Source of the DNA: DASRDU01 sp046331565
GTDB taxonomy: Bacteria > Acidobacteriota > Blastocatellia > RBC074
Assembly (NCBI GenBank): GCA_046331565.1
Contig: JAXLQP010000002.1
Coordinates: 1,865,557 to 1,929,556, forward strand
Reading direction: 5' to 3'
Length of the DNA stretch: 64,000 nucleotides
The notes below the pieces were generated by a model. That model saw only the letters and a list, made by a program, of their open reading frames with translations, had not been told where the DNA came from and made no database searches. Made by a program: the position numbers and the translations under genes. Below, piece by piece: positions 7,352 to 16,745 of the stretch; position 1 is the first letter of the stretch, and every line of letters begins with the position of its first letter.

Positions 7352-10234
7352 ATGAAGAATGCTTCCTTTCGCCCGCTGCCTTCGCGGCTTAAAGTCGTCA
7401 TCCCTGTGGCGCTGATGCTGATGGTCGTGTGCGCGCAGTTCTCTGCCAGCGCCAGACTGTCCGGCGTCCCTGCTCAAAGCAGCGAGCAGGCTGAGTTTTT
7501 TGAGAAACAGGTGCGGCCCATCCTCGTTCGCAATTGTCAGAGCTGTCACAACGCCAGATCGGGCGTCGCCGGACTCGACCTGACTTCAGCCGCAGGGTTC
7601 AGACGCGGCGGCGAAAGCGGCCCGGTCATCAATCAGGGCAATCCTGACGAAAGCCGTCTGCTCAAAGCCATCAGTTACCAGGAAACGCTGAAGATGCCGC
7701 CCAAAGGCCGCCTGAAGGACGAAGAGATTGCCGTGCTGACGGCGTGGGTAAAAATGGGCGCGCCATGGCCCGTGCAGGCCGAAGCTGTCAGCGAGGCAAA
7801 ACCGAAAAGCAAAACCACCGTCAGAGAATTCACCGAAACTGAAAAGGCTTTCTGGGCTTTTCAGCCGATGCAGAATCCGGCAGTGCCGCGCGTGAAAAAT
7901 CAGGCGTGGGTGAAATCGCCGATTGATGCCTTCATCCTGCAAAAGCTCGAAGAAAAAAATCTGACGCCCGCGCCGCCCGCCGACAAACTGACGCTGCTGC
8001 GCCGCGCCACATTTGATCTGACCGGACTGCCGCCGACTGAAACCGAGATCAGAGATTTTCTGGCTGATCGTTCGCCCGACGCTTTCGGCAAAGTGGTCGA
8101 ACGACTGCTGGCCAGCCCGCGTTACGGCGAGAAATGGGGCCGCCACTGGCTTGACGTGGCGCGTTACGCCGATTCGACCGGCAACGATGAAGATCATCGT
8201 TACCCGCACGCCTGGAAATACCGCGATTACGTCATCGAATCATTCAACCGCGATCTGCCTTACGATCAGTTTGTGCGTGAACAGATTGCCGGTGACCTGC
8301 TGCCTGCGCCTGATGAATCGGGCGTCAATCGGCGCGGCATCATTGCGACGGGCTTTCTCGCGCTCGGCCCCAAAGCGGTCGCGCAGCAGGACAAGAAGAA
8401 GATGCTCTATGACGTTTACGACGAACAGGTGGATGTCACATCGAAGGCTTTGATGGGCCTGACGCTCAGTTGCGCCCGCTGCCACAATCACAAATTCGAT
8501 CCGCTGCTGACGCGCGATTACTATTCGATGCTCGGCATCTTTGCCAGCACGCGCAGCTTCACCAATCCCGATTCGCACGTTTCGGTCGTGCTTGAAAAAC
8601 CGCTCGTGCCAAAAAATGAATGGGATCGTTACCAGGCGCTGAAAACCGCGCACCTGGCGAAACAGAAACGCGCGAGCCTGGCGATTGATGAAATCGTCAG
8701 CGCCGTGAAGGAACCTGCCGCCGATCAGCACGCCGCGCGCCTGGCCGATTACATGCTGGCCGCGCATCGCGTTTATCAGGGCGGCAAATCAACCGCTGAA
8801 GTTGCGCAGCAGATGAAGCTCTTGGAAGAGCTGCTGAAAAAATGGGTCGAATATCTCAAACCCGGCGACCTGACACCGCAGCACCTGCTCGAATGGCGCA
8901 ACGCCCCGGCTGACAAACTGAACGAAACGGCGAGGGGTTATCAGGAACGCTTTCAGAAGCGCCTGAATGAATGGCACGAAACCATCAGCAAGTGGCGCGC
9001 TGAATACCGCAAAGCCCTCAGCACTGACGGCGCAAAACTGCCCGACAAGCCCGGCTTTGAGGAAGGCATTGATCGCTTCTTTGCCGAGGTTTATTTCAAT
9101 CAGAACGGCCCGCTCTCGCTTTCAGCAAAGGATCAGGCGCGTTTCTCAAACGAGCAGTGGCAGCAGATCACCAGGCTTCAGCAGGAACTGGAGCAGTTGA
9201 AGAAGAACGCGCCGCCTGAACCTGACCTCGCCTGCGCGATTGAGGACGGCGAAATTGTGGCGCAGCCGGTCTTCATTCGCGGCGATTACAACAACCCCGG
9301 CGAAGACGCGCCGAAATCATTCCCTGCGATTCTGGCCCGTTTTGACAACAAGCCGACCTTTAATGGCAGCGGTCGCCTGCAACTGGCCGAATGGCTCACG
9401 CAGCCCGCGCATCCGCTCACCAGCCGCGTGATGGTCAATCGCATCTGGCAATGGCATTTTGGCGAAGGCATCGTGCGCACGCCCGACAACTTCGGCAAAA
9501 TGGGCGAACGCCCGACGCATCCTGAACTGCTCGATTTTCTGGCGCAGCAATTCATCAAAAACGGCTGGTCGGTCAAAGCCCTGCACCGGATGATCATGCT
9601 TTCAAGCGCGTATCAGATGTCATCCATCAACCCGCAGCTTGCGCCCGATGCCGATGCTGACAACCGCCTGCTCACGCGCTTCAATCGTCGTCGCCTGTCG
9701 GTCGAAGAACTGCGTGACGGGCTGCTCGTCATTGACGGCACGATTGATTTCACGATGGGCGGCACGCTGCAAAAAGGGCGCGGCACCGATGGCGAAAACA
9801 ATCAGGGCCGTCTGAGCCTCAATCCTGAAAAGCTCAAACGCCGCACGGTCTACCTGCCGCTGCGCCGCGCCAACCTGCCGACGCTGCTTAATCTGTTTGA
9901 TTTCGGTGACGCGACTTCAGAATCAGGCAAACGGCAGCTTACGAACGTCGCCACGCAGGCGCTCTTCTGGCTCAACAGCGAATTTCTGACCGAGCGTTCA
10001 GCCGACCTGACGAAAGCATTGCTTGAGAACAAATCACTGACCGACGCCGCGCGCATCGAAAGCGCATACCTGCGCGTGCTCAATCGTCACGCGGACAAAG
10101 CCGAAATCGAACAGGCGCTGAAGTACCTCGCAGGCTTCACGCAAAAGTTTCCCGGCGAGCAGTCCGCGCAGAAAGCATGGCAGAGTTTCTGCCGCGTGCT
10201 GATGGCCTCGAACGATTTCATTTACGTTGACTGA
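7352..10234 (+). CDS. PSD1/DUF1549/DUF1553 planctomycete-type cytochrome c protein
   Basis: This 960-residue exported protein has an N-terminal hydrophobic signal (about residues 13-33). It has the order usual in this family: a PSCyt1 haem-binding segment with CQSCH at residues 62-66, then DUF1549/PSCyt2 ('EKWGRHWLDVARYADSTG', 'PYDQFVREQIAGDLLP', a second CARCH motif), then the C-terminal PSD1/DUF1553 region ('SRVMVNRIWQWHFGEGIVRT', 'NFGKMGERPTHPELLDFLA'). The function is not established; the family is often found next to DUF1501 proteins, as here. A DUF1569 gene starts 2 bp after the stop and DUF1501 follows, so the three probably act together in the periplasm or envelope. Confidence 0.93.
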   Translation: MKNASFRPLPSRLKVVIPVALMLMVVCAQFSASARLSGVPAQSSEQAEFFEKQVRPILVRNCQSCHNARSGVAGLDLTSAAGFRRGGESGPVINQGNPDESRLLKAISYQETLKMPPKGRLKDEEIAVLTAWVKMGAPWPVQAEAVSEAKPKSKTTVREFTETEKAFWAFQPMQNPAVPRVKNQAWVKSPIDAFILQKLEEKNLTPAPPADKLTLLRRATFDLTGLPPTETEIRDFLADRSPDAFGKVVERLLASPRYGEKWGRHWLDVARYADSTGNDEDHRYPHAWKYRDYVIESFNRDLPYDQFVREQIAGDLLPAPDESGVNRRGIIATGFLALGPKAVAQQDKKKMLYDVYDEQVDVTSKALMGLTLSCARCHNHKFDPLLTRDYYSMLGIFASTRSFTNPDSHVSVVLEKPLVPKNEWDRYQALKTAHLAKQKRASLAIDEIVSAVKEPAADQHAARLADYMLAAHRVYQGGKSTAEVAQQMKLLEELLKKWVEYLKPGDLTPQHLLEWRNAPADKLNETARGYQERFQKRLNEWHETISKWRAEYRKALSTDGAKLPDKPGFEEGIDRFFAEVYFNQNGPLSLSAKDQARFSNEQWQQITRLQQELEQLKKNAPPEPDLACAIEDGEIVAQPVFIRGDYNNPGEDAPKSFPAILARFDNKPTFNGSGRLQLAEWLTQPAHPLTSRVMVNRIWQWHFGEGIVRTPDNFGKMGERPTHPELLDFLAQQFIKNGWSVKALHRMIMLSSAYQMSSINPQLAPDADADNRLLTRFNRRRLSVEELRDGLLVIDGTIDFTMGGTLQKGRGTDGENNQGRLSLNPEKLKRRTVYLPLRRANLPTLLNLFDFGDATSESGKRQLTNVATQALFWLNSEFLTERSADLTKALLENKSLTDAARIESAYLRVLNRHADKAEIEQALKYLAGFTQKFPGEQSAQKAWQSFCRVLMASNDFIYVD

Positions 10235-10236
10235 AG

Positions 10237-10695
10237 ATGAAAAGCTTTCAGAACTCCGATGACACGAAAGAGATCATCGAACGAGTGCGCCGCGTGCGGC
10301 CCGACAGTCGGCGGCAGTGGGGCAAAATGAATGCGCATCAGATGATCTGCCATCTCAACGATTCATACCTGGTCTGTATGGGCGGCAAGAAAGTCAGCCT
10401 GGCGACAGGGCCGTTGCAGCGCACGCTGATGAAATGGTTCGCGCTGTGGCTTCCGCTGCCCTGGCCCAAAGGCGTCAAAACCAGACCCGAAGTTGATCAG
10501 GAAGCAGGCGGCACGCCCCCGGCTGAATTTGAGCGCGACCGGCAGGAGCTTGAAAAAACCATCATTCGCTTCACGCAGCCGAACCGTGATTTTGAATGGC
10601 ATCCGCACCCGATTTTCGGACTGATGCCCGACCGCGACTGGATGCGCTGGGGCTGGCTGCACGCCGATCATCACCTGCGACAGTTCGGATTGTGA
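10237..10695 (+). CDS. DUF1569 (DinB-like) protein
   Basis: This 152-residue protein has the DinB/DUF1569 four-helix pattern. It carries an N-terminal 'NAHQMICHLNDSY' (first metal-ligand histidines) and the family-ending 'WGWLHADHHLRQFG'. DinB-fold proteins are metal-dependent; related enzymes are bacillithiol or mycothiol transferases, but DUF1569 substrates are unknown. It starts 2 bp after the PSD1 stop and so is translationally linked to it. A long palindromic repeat follows before the DUF1501 gene. Confidence 0.85.
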   Translation: MKSFQNSDDTKEIIERVRRVRPDSRRQWGKMNAHQMICHLNDSYLVCMGGKKVSLATGPLQRTLMKWFALWLPLPWPKGVKTRPEVDQEAGGTPPAEFERDRQELEKTIIRFTQPNRDFEWHPHPIFGLMPDRDWMRWGWLHADHHLRQFGL

Positions 10696-10721
10696 ACGTG
10701 ACAACAGGCGTGAAAAGAACA

Positions 10722-10837
10722 GGAAGAGAGATGACGGAACAAACGAAAATAACGGAAGGAACGGAAAAGGATTTTGACTCTGGTCTGCACTTTTCCGTCT
10801 GTTCCGTTATTTCCGTTTATTCCGTCATCTCTCTTCC
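10722..10837. repeat. Long imperfect palindrome, 'ATGACGGAA' family, copy A
   Basis: Arms of about 48 bp (10722-10769 and 10790-10837) differ at about five positions and enclose a 20-nt loop. One strand is purine-rich and built from degenerate 'ACGGAA' units. The outer ends read GGAAGAGAGATGACGGAA. A close relative is at 27061-27171. It lies between DUF1569 and DUF1501 and has no U-tract. Confidence 0.88.
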
Positions 10838-10867
10838 CTTTCACCTCGCTCCATCACCACATTGTTT

Positions 10868-12328
10868 ATGAATAAAGCCGCGAAAGAACTGCTTCAGTCC
10901 TCTTATCAGCGAATCGAAAGGCCCGTGTCACGCCGCGCCTGGCTGCGGGCTGCCGGGCTTGGGTTTGGTTCGCTCGGTTTGTCGGCGCTGCTCGCTGATG
11001 AAATGAATGCCTTCGCCGCGCCACAAAGCAACCCGCTCGCGCCGCGCGCCCCACACTTTGAACCCAGAGCGAAGCGCGTCATCTTTCTGTTTATGCACGG
11101 CGGCCCTTCGAGCATTGACACTTTCGACCCGAAGGAACGGCTCATCCGCGATCACGGCAAGCCGCTGCCGATCAAGCGCCCGCTGGCGTTTGCTGACGGC
11201 CCGGTCGGCCCGCTGATGAAACCGCTGTGGGATTTCAAACCCGGCGGCACGTGCGGCACGCCGGTCAGCGATCTGTTCCCGCACGTCCGCGAATGCGTTG
11301 ATGAAATGTGCGTGATTCGTTCGATGGTTGGCGAAGGCGTGGATCACGGCGCGGCACTGCTGCAAACCTTCACCGGCACTTCGACCTTCACTCGACCGAG
11401 CATGGGTTCGTGGGTTGTGTACGGCCTCGGCACTGAAAATCAGAACCTGCCCGGCTTCATCACGATCAAGCCCGCGCTTTCGCACGGTGGCGCGAAGAAC
11501 TGGAGTTCAGCCTTTCTGCCCGGCGCTTATCAGGGCACAGCCATCGGCAATTCAGGCCTGAAAGTTGATGACGTCAAAGACGAGCCGATTGAATACCTGC
11601 TGAGCAAACATCTCTCGCCCGACGAACAGCGTTACGAACTCGACCTGCTGCAAAACATCAACCGCCGCCACGAAGCGTTGCGCCAGAACGATCCGCAGCT
11701 TGAAGCCCGCATTCAGGCCTTTGAACTCGCGTTCAAGATGCAGGCGCAGGCGCCCGAAGCCTTTCAGGTCGAAAAGGAATCTGAAGCGACGAAGAAACTG
11801 TACGGTCTGGATAATCCGCTCACGCAGGATTTCGGCTGGCAGTGCCTGCTGGCGCGACGACTGGCCGAACGCGGCGTGCGCTACATTCAATGCACGCACA
11901 GTTACAAATGGGATCAGCACAGTGAGCTTTACAACCTGCACACAAAGAACGCCCGCGAAGTTGACCAGCCGATTGCGGGCCTGCTCAAAGACCTGAAGGC
12001 ACGCGGTCTGCTCAAGGACACGCTGGTGATCTGGGCTGGCGAATTTGGCCGCACGCCCGTTTCAGAAGCAGGCGACGGGCGCGATCATAATCCCTATGGC
12101 TATTCAATCTGGATGGCGGGCGGTGGGGTGAAGGCCGGTTTTATTTATGGCGCAACTGATGACATCGGCTACCACGCCGTCGAAGACCGCATGCACCTTC
12201 ACGATTTTCACGCGACGGTGCTGCACCTGCTCGGCCTCGATCACGAACGCCTGACCTATCGTTACAGCGGGCGCGATTTCAGACTGACGGATGTGGCCGG
12301 AGTCGTGGCAAAGAAAATCATCGCCTGA
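10868..12328 (+). CDS. DUF1501 (sulfatase-like) protein with Tat-type signal
   Basis: The ATG at 10868 is preferred to a TTG two codons upstream. The 486-residue protein has a twin-arginine-like leader (SRRAWLRAAGLGFGSLGLSA) and then the DUF1501 core. That core contains 'FLFMHGGPSSIDTFDPK', 'GVDHGAALLQTFTG', 'WAGEFGRTPVSEAGDGRDHN' and a late 'DMHLHDFHATVLHLLGLDHERLTYRYSGRDFRLT'-type ending that is complete and typical. DUF1501 is related to the alkaline-phosphatase/sulfatase fold, but its substrate is undefined. It completes the PSD1-DUF1569-DUF1501 set and is probably exported folded. Confidence 0.92.
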   Translation: MNKAAKELLQSSYQRIERPVSRRAWLRAAGLGFGSLGLSALLADEMNAFAAPQSNPLAPRAPHFEPRAKRVIFLFMHGGPSSIDTFDPKERLIRDHGKPLPIKRPLAFADGPVGPLMKPLWDFKPGGTCGTPVSDLFPHVRECVDEMCVIRSMVGEGVDHGAALLQTFTGTSTFTRPSMGSWVVYGLGTENQNLPGFITIKPALSHGGAKNWSSAFLPGAYQGTAIGNSGLKVDDVKDEPIEYLLSKHLSPDEQRYELDLLQNINRRHEALRQNDPQLEARIQAFELAFKMQAQAPEAFQVEKESEATKKLYGLDNPLTQDFGWQCLLARRLAERGVRYIQCTHSYKWDQHSELYNLHTKNAREVDQPIAGLLKDLKARGLLKDTLVIWAGEFGRTPVSEAGDGRDHNPYGYSIWMAGGGVKAGFIYGATDDIGYHAVEDRMHLHDFHATVLHLLGLDHERLTYRYSGRDFRLTDVAGVVAKKIIA

Positions 12329-12362
12329 CTCGGTGGCTGATGCTCATTCATTTTACCAGGAG

Positions 12363-15300
12363 CTAAGGCAGACACTGCAACCCGATACTGTAGGTGCCTG
12401 TACTCACGAAGTTGCTGGCGCGGATCTGAATCACGTAGGTTCCTCCCTCCGGCAGGGTCAGCGGCTGCTGGTTGTTGGCATTGAAGGTGATCGGCGAGGC
12501 CGTCGGCGGAAAGATCGTGGCGGTAGCTGTCGCCCCCAGCGGAAAGCCGCTCGCCGTCAGCGTCACCACCTTTCGCTCATTGGCCTGCCCGCTGAAGGTG
12601 ACCTGATCCACCTGACCCGCTGCGTTAATGGGGCGATCCGATAACAAAGTTCCGCAAGCCAGAGTTGCATCCACCGGACTGATGGGCAGCAGACATTCCT
12701 GACCGATACTGTAGGAACCTGTACTCACAAGGTTGCTGGCGCGGATCTGGATCACGTAGACGCCACTCTCTGACAAGGTCAACTGCTGCTGGCTGTTGGC
12801 ATTGAAACTGATCACTGTTTTCGCTGTCGGCGAAAAGACCGTCGCCGTAGCTGTCGCGCCCAGCGGAAAACCGCTGGCTGTCAATGTCAGTGTCTTCCGT
12901 TCATTGGCCTGTCCGCTGAAAGTGATCTGATCCACTTGAGCTGAAGCATTGATGGGGCGATCTGACAACAAAGCGCCACAAGTCAGAGTCGCATCCACCG
13001 GACTGGCAGGCAGCAGGCATTCCCGGCCCAGATTATAAGAGCCAGTACTGACCAGATTACTGGCTTGAACCTGGATGATATATGTACCTGTTGTCGGCAG
13101 GGTCAATTGCTGCTGGCTGTTGGCATTGAAACTGATCAAGAGAGTTGCTGTCGGCGAAAAGACTCTGGCAGTCGCTGTCGCTCCCAGCGGGAAACCGCTG
13201 GCCGTCAGCGTCAGCGTCACCTGATCATTGGCCTGTCCGCTGAAAGTAAGCTGATCCACCTGACCTGCTGCATTGATTGGGCGATCTGGCAACAAGGCAC
13301 CGCACGTCAGAGTTGCATCCACCGGACTGGTGGGCAGCAGACATTCCTGACCAATGCTGTAGGAACCTGTACTCACGAGGTTGCTGGCGCGGATCTGGAT
13401 CACGTAGACGCCGCTCTCTGACAAGGTCAACTGCTGCTGGCTGTTGGCATTGAAGCTGACTGGCGGTGCTGTTGGAGAAATGATTGTCGCAGTGGCCGTT
13501 GCTCCCAGCGGAAAGCCGCTGGCCGTCAGCGTCAGCGTCACCCGCTCACTGGCCTGTCCGCTGAAAGTAAGCTGATCCACCTGGGCGGCTGCAGAAATGG
13601 CGCCAGCCCGCAGCGAGCCGCAGGAAAGTAAGGCCGGGCTGACCCTCACTGAGACTTTATGCGTGGTTATTGTCTGATCGTCCCGGGACGTAATGACAAT
13701 CTCAAAGTTACCGGTGAGTCCGACGCGCGGCGACAAACGCATCGTGTATGAATCGTTGCTGCCCCTGACCGGGGACGAGGCGAAATCCGGTTTTGTCACT
13801 TCAACCTGAACAGTCTGGCCATCAGGATCAGAGGCAGTGAAGGTGAAATCAAATGTGTCACCTGCGCTGACGGTCAGATCCAGTGGCGCGATGATCACCG
13901 GCTGACGATTGGCTGACTCTCCCGGCAGCGCCAGATCAGGCGTGACGACAGTAACTCCGCCGACCACCACCACGACGCCGTCGCGTTGTACGCGATCAAC
14001 TCGTTCGCTTGGACGTACATAACTCGCTTCGACTGTCAGCTTGTCGTTCGCTGCCCTGACTGGAATGTTGCGCAGCACGAAGCCGCCATCCCCATCCGTG
14101 AAGGTTTCCTGGCCGCGCACGCGCACTACGGCCAGACGCACCGGAGTTCTGCCATCTGCGTCTGTGACGCGCCCTGTTACTGTTGTCGTCGCCTGCGCCT
14201 GCGCCACAAAGTAATAACTGGTTTCCTTCACAGCGTCAGCGGCTGTTTCAATCCGCTGGCCGTCTGCTGTCACAGTCGCTGTTCCCGCTTCGATAAAGCT
14301 GCCCAGTGTCGAACTGCTGGCCGTCTGGTCAAGACGGAAAAGTGTCAGTTGCGACCCGGCGGGATAGCTATCAGGATTCGGAAAGGTCAATTTGCCGCCT
14401 GGATTCAGCGCCGCTCCGAAGGGCGAAATCTGCGCGATCACCGAACTGAAGATGCCGGGCGGCAGATTCACCGGCGTTCGGCTGTTGGCGACCAGCGTGA
14501 GTGTGAGAATGCCCCTCGTTGTGCCATCCGGGAAGCGGACTGTGGTATTCGCGGGAACTTCAAAACTGACATTGCCCGACTGAATTCTGTCCGCAGGAGC
14601 ACTTGCCTCTGCCGGAACCGGGACGCGGGCCACTGTTTCGGTCAGTGAGTTTCCGCCAACGGGAATCGTCGCGCCGGTGTTTTGTTGCAGCGAGATCGGG
14701 CGTGTGAACTGATTGTCCTGATCTGCGCGTACAATGGTCTTGAGTATTACCTTTGGGAAGGGCGGAGAAACGGGAATCGTCGTCCCGTCCACTTCGACCA
14801 CCGCCGGGCCGGGAGCAACATCGGGCAGGATAAAAGTACCTTCGGCTCCGGTGCGCGCCGTGATGCTGGTCCCGGACACTTTCACGTTCACGCCGCTCAC
14901 CGGCTGACGATCAGTGTTTTCAATCACACCGCTGACCGAAGTCCGCACCGCGAGCGGGTCAGTACTGGCGCCTTCGCCATTCGGTGTCCGCACGCTGAGC
15001 AAACCGCTGCGGGCGCCAAACGGCACTTGGACTGAAAGCTGCGAAGCCGACACCGAGAGTATCCGGCTTTCGACGCCAGCCACGCGCACCAGCAACTCTG
15101 CCGGACTGGCCAGCAGGCCAGCGCCGTTCAGTGTCAGCATCTGACCGGCCAGCGTCGGAGCCGGGCCGAAGCCGCTGATCACTGGCGGCGCAGAGCCTGG
15201 ACGCGCCCCAATCTCAATCTCCGCCGGATTTGAGGCGATGAATCCATCGCCAGCCACTGAAACATTCACCCGCCCGCGTCCGATCAGGCTGCGCGGAATT

Positions 15301-16118
15301 TCGACGTTGATCTGATTGAGGCCGACAAAAGTCCCCTGCGGGCCGGCATAAGCGGGAATGATTTCGTTTCCGCCAATGACCACATGAACATTTTCATTGA
15401 GATTGCCGTCGCCATTGGGATCAGGCGCGCGACGGATGCCGGAGAGGAAAAGTATCAGGAAGACGCGCTCGCTTTCAGGGCCGAGATCAAATGCTCTGGC
15501 CGTACAAACCCTGGGCGAGCCGACACACTGAGCCACCTCTTCAGCCTGCTGACTGGTATCCCTGACGCGCAAAAGAAAAGCGGCTGGCACGCCCTGGCCA
15601 TCGCTGTTGGCGGTAAAAATGGCCGGTGCCACATCGCGCACCTGAAGCGTGCCGTTCGAGATCGTTCCATTACCGGACCGCACGACTACATTCGCGTTAC
15701 CAGTCTCAGTCTCTGCCGGGACAAGGTAATTGACCTGGAACGGGCTGACGAAAAACAAACCTGCTCGCCGTCCATTGACTTCAACCGTCGTGCCACCAAG
15801 TTCGGTCGGCAGCGGGAGAGCAGTGGCCACGCTGGTCTGCGTGGCGAGTTGCGTGCCGAAAGCTGCCACAATCGAATCAGGAGCAATGGCGGCACCTTCA
15901 TAGCTCGCGGCTGAAACAGTCACAACAGGTGTTTGCTGCAGCCCGGCAACCAACCCGAAATGCGCTGACGCAGTCAGCGCCAGATGCGCCTGCCCCGGCA
16001 ATGCGGCACTAAAGATCAGAGCGATCACCAAAGCGAGCAGGATAACTGCTGTTCCAGCCTTCAACCACCCTGGTTTCGTCGGTTTCCTCAGGTTCTTGTC
16101 TCTCAAGGTCACCCTCAT
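12363..16118 (-). CDS. Large TIGR03437-domain surface protein with four C-terminal repeats
   Basis: The product has 1251 residues. A membrane/signal segment lies at about 21-41. A TIGR03437 domain from about 66 to 305 ('VSAASYEGAAIAPDSIVAAF', 'LPLPTELGGTTVEVNG', 'VSPFQVNYLVP', 'VAPAIFTANSDGQG') is typical of Acidobacteriota secreted proteins. Next come an IPT/TIG-like domain (about 312-395), carboxypeptidase-regulatory-like beta domains (about 396-450 and 650-710) and an Ig-like stretch. Four repeats of about 107 residues end the protein (from about 822), each with the 'C-G-x-L ... LTASGFPLGATATA ... FNANSQQQLTL ... YxIQxxASNLVSTGSYS' pattern of a PPC-like domain. The start has AGGA upstream. 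Probably an adhesin or matrix protein. Confidence 0.9.
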   Translation of the reverse strand: MRVTLRDKNLRKPTKPGWLKAGTAVILLALVIALIFSAALPGQAHLALTASAHFGLVAGLQQTPVVTVSAASYEGAAIAPDSIVAAFGTQLATQTSVATALPLPTELGGTTVEVNGRRAGLFFVSPFQVNYLVPAETETGNANVVVRSGNGTISNGTLQVRDVAPAIFTANSDGQGVPAAFLLRVRDTSQQAEEVAQCVGSPRVCTARAFDLGPESERVFLILFLSGIRRAPDPNGDGNLNENVHVVIGGNEIIPAYAGPQGTFVGLNQINVEIPRSLIGRGRVNVSVAGDGFIASNPAEIEIGARPGSAPPVISGFGPAPTLAGQMLTLNGAGLLASPAELLVRVAGVESRILSVSASQLSVQVPFGARSGLLSVRTPNGEGASTDPLAVRTSVSGVIENTDRQPVSGVNVKVSGTSITARTGAEGTFILPDVAPGPAVVEVDGTTIPVSPPFPKVILKTIVRADQDNQFTRPISLQQNTGATIPVGGNSLTETVARVPVPAEASAPADRIQSGNVSFEVPANTTVRFPDGTTRGILTLTLVANSRTPVNLPPGIFSSVIAQISPFGAALNPGGKLTFPNPDSYPAGSQLTLFRLDQTASSSTLGSFIEAGTATVTADGQRIETAADAVKETSYYFVAQAQATTTVTGRVTDADGRTPVRLAVVRVRGQETFTDGDGGFVLRNIPVRAANDKLTVEASYVRPSERVDRVQRDGVVVVVGGVTVVTPDLALPGESANRQPVIIAPLDLTVSAGDTFDFTFTASDPDGQTVQVEVTKPDFASSPVRGSNDSYTMRLSPRVGLTGNFEIVITSRDDQTITTHKVSVRVSPALLSCGSLRAGAISAAAQVDQLTFSGQASERVTLTLTASGFPLGATATATIISPTAPPVSFNANSQQQLTLSESGVYVIQIRASNLVSTGSYSIGQECLLPTSPVDATLTCGALLPDRPINAAGQVDQLTFSGQANDQVTLTLTASGFPLGATATARVFSPTATLLISFNANSQQQLTLPTTGTYIIQVQASNLVSTGSYNLGRECLLPASPVDATLTCGALLSDRPINASAQVDQITFSGQANERKTLTLTASGFPLGATATATVFSPTAKTVISFNANSQQQLTLSESGVYVIQIRASNLVSTGSYSIGQECLLPISPVDATLACGTLLSDRPINAAGQVDQVTFSGQANERKVVTLTASGFPLGATATATIFPPTASPITFNANNQQPLTLPEGGTYVIQIRASNFVSTGTYSIGLQCLP
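12366..13635 (-). repeat. Four tandem ~320-bp coding repeats
   Basis: The 3' end of the TIGR03437 gene is four head-to-tail units of about 320 bp encoding the PPC-like repeat. Units 1 and 3 (in translation order) share very long stretches of protein identity ('LSESGVYVIQIRASNLVSTG', 'SYSIGQECLLP'). This points to recent duplication or gene conversion rather than ancient repeats. Confidence 0.85.
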
Positions 16119-16216
16119 TTTTCCTGACGCATTTCACCTTTGGTGAAGTCCGATCTCCGCTCACCACCTGCCTGATGCAATCCTGCTGATAATCAGGCAG
16201 TGATTGAGCCTTGTTC

Positions 16217-16296
16217 TCCGACAGGCTGGTGAACTTGTCGTTGCTTTGCAGGGGCGCGCCCGATGGGAACCGCGACAAGCTCACCAGCCTGTCGGA
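16217..16296. repeat. Inverted repeat, 24-bp arms
   Basis: Arms at 16217-16240 and 16273-16296 (TCCGACAGGCTGGTGAACTT followed by GTCG, and its complement) match at 23 of 24 positions around a 32-nt spacer. It sits in the 226-bp gap between the envelope operon and the TIGR03437 gene. There is no U-tract. Confidence 0.85.
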
Positions 16297-16344
16297 CACT
16301 CCCCACATCCATTCTGAGTCACGACCGATAATTGACAGCCTGCT

Positions 16345-16713
16345 TCAATTGTCAGGCGCAGATTTCAGCAAATCGCTGCCCTGGCCGCCTTCGCTCTGAA
16401 ACTGACTCTGGCTGTTATTTATTTCCGGCTCTTGCGGGATATTCGCTCGCGGGACATTTTCTGTGGCTCCCTGCTTCGGCTGAATCAGAAGTCCGAATAT
16501 GAATATCCCTCCAAACATGAAAATGGTTAAGATCACGCTAAGGGTAATTGCTTCTTCCTCCGAGTGGATACTGGTACTCATAGCGGCCACAGTCAGCAGG
16601 ATCTTGAGGACTATAAAAACCAGCACACCGATAAAGGCCCAGCCTGTCGCATTCCTGCCCGCCCGGCTCGCCCGATAGCCAAACCAGATTGCAGCAAACA
16701 GTATTGCCAGCAT
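16345..16713 (-). CDS. Small membrane protein of unknown function
   Basis: The product has 122 residues. Three hydrophobic segments are visible (about 1-13, 26-44 and 58-76), followed by a Gln/Asn/Ser-rich soluble tail. A good ribosome-binding site (AGGAG) precedes the ATG. It is the last gene of a four-gene minus-strand operon with two exported proteins and another membrane protein. I do not recognise the family. Confidence 0.7.
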   Translation of the reverse strand: MLAILFAAIWFGYRASRAGRNATGWAFIGVLVFIVLKILLTVAAMSTSIHSEEEAITLSVILTIFMFGGIFIFGLLIQPKQGATENVPRANIPQEPEINNSQSQFQSEGGQGSDLLKSAPDN

Positions 16714-16745
16714 CTTGTAATCTCCTGATCAGATACCTGATCCGA

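Noticed and set aside
12366..13635. Repeats read as CRISPR or transposon DNA
   Set aside because: They are in frame within a large gene and encode PPC-like protein domains.
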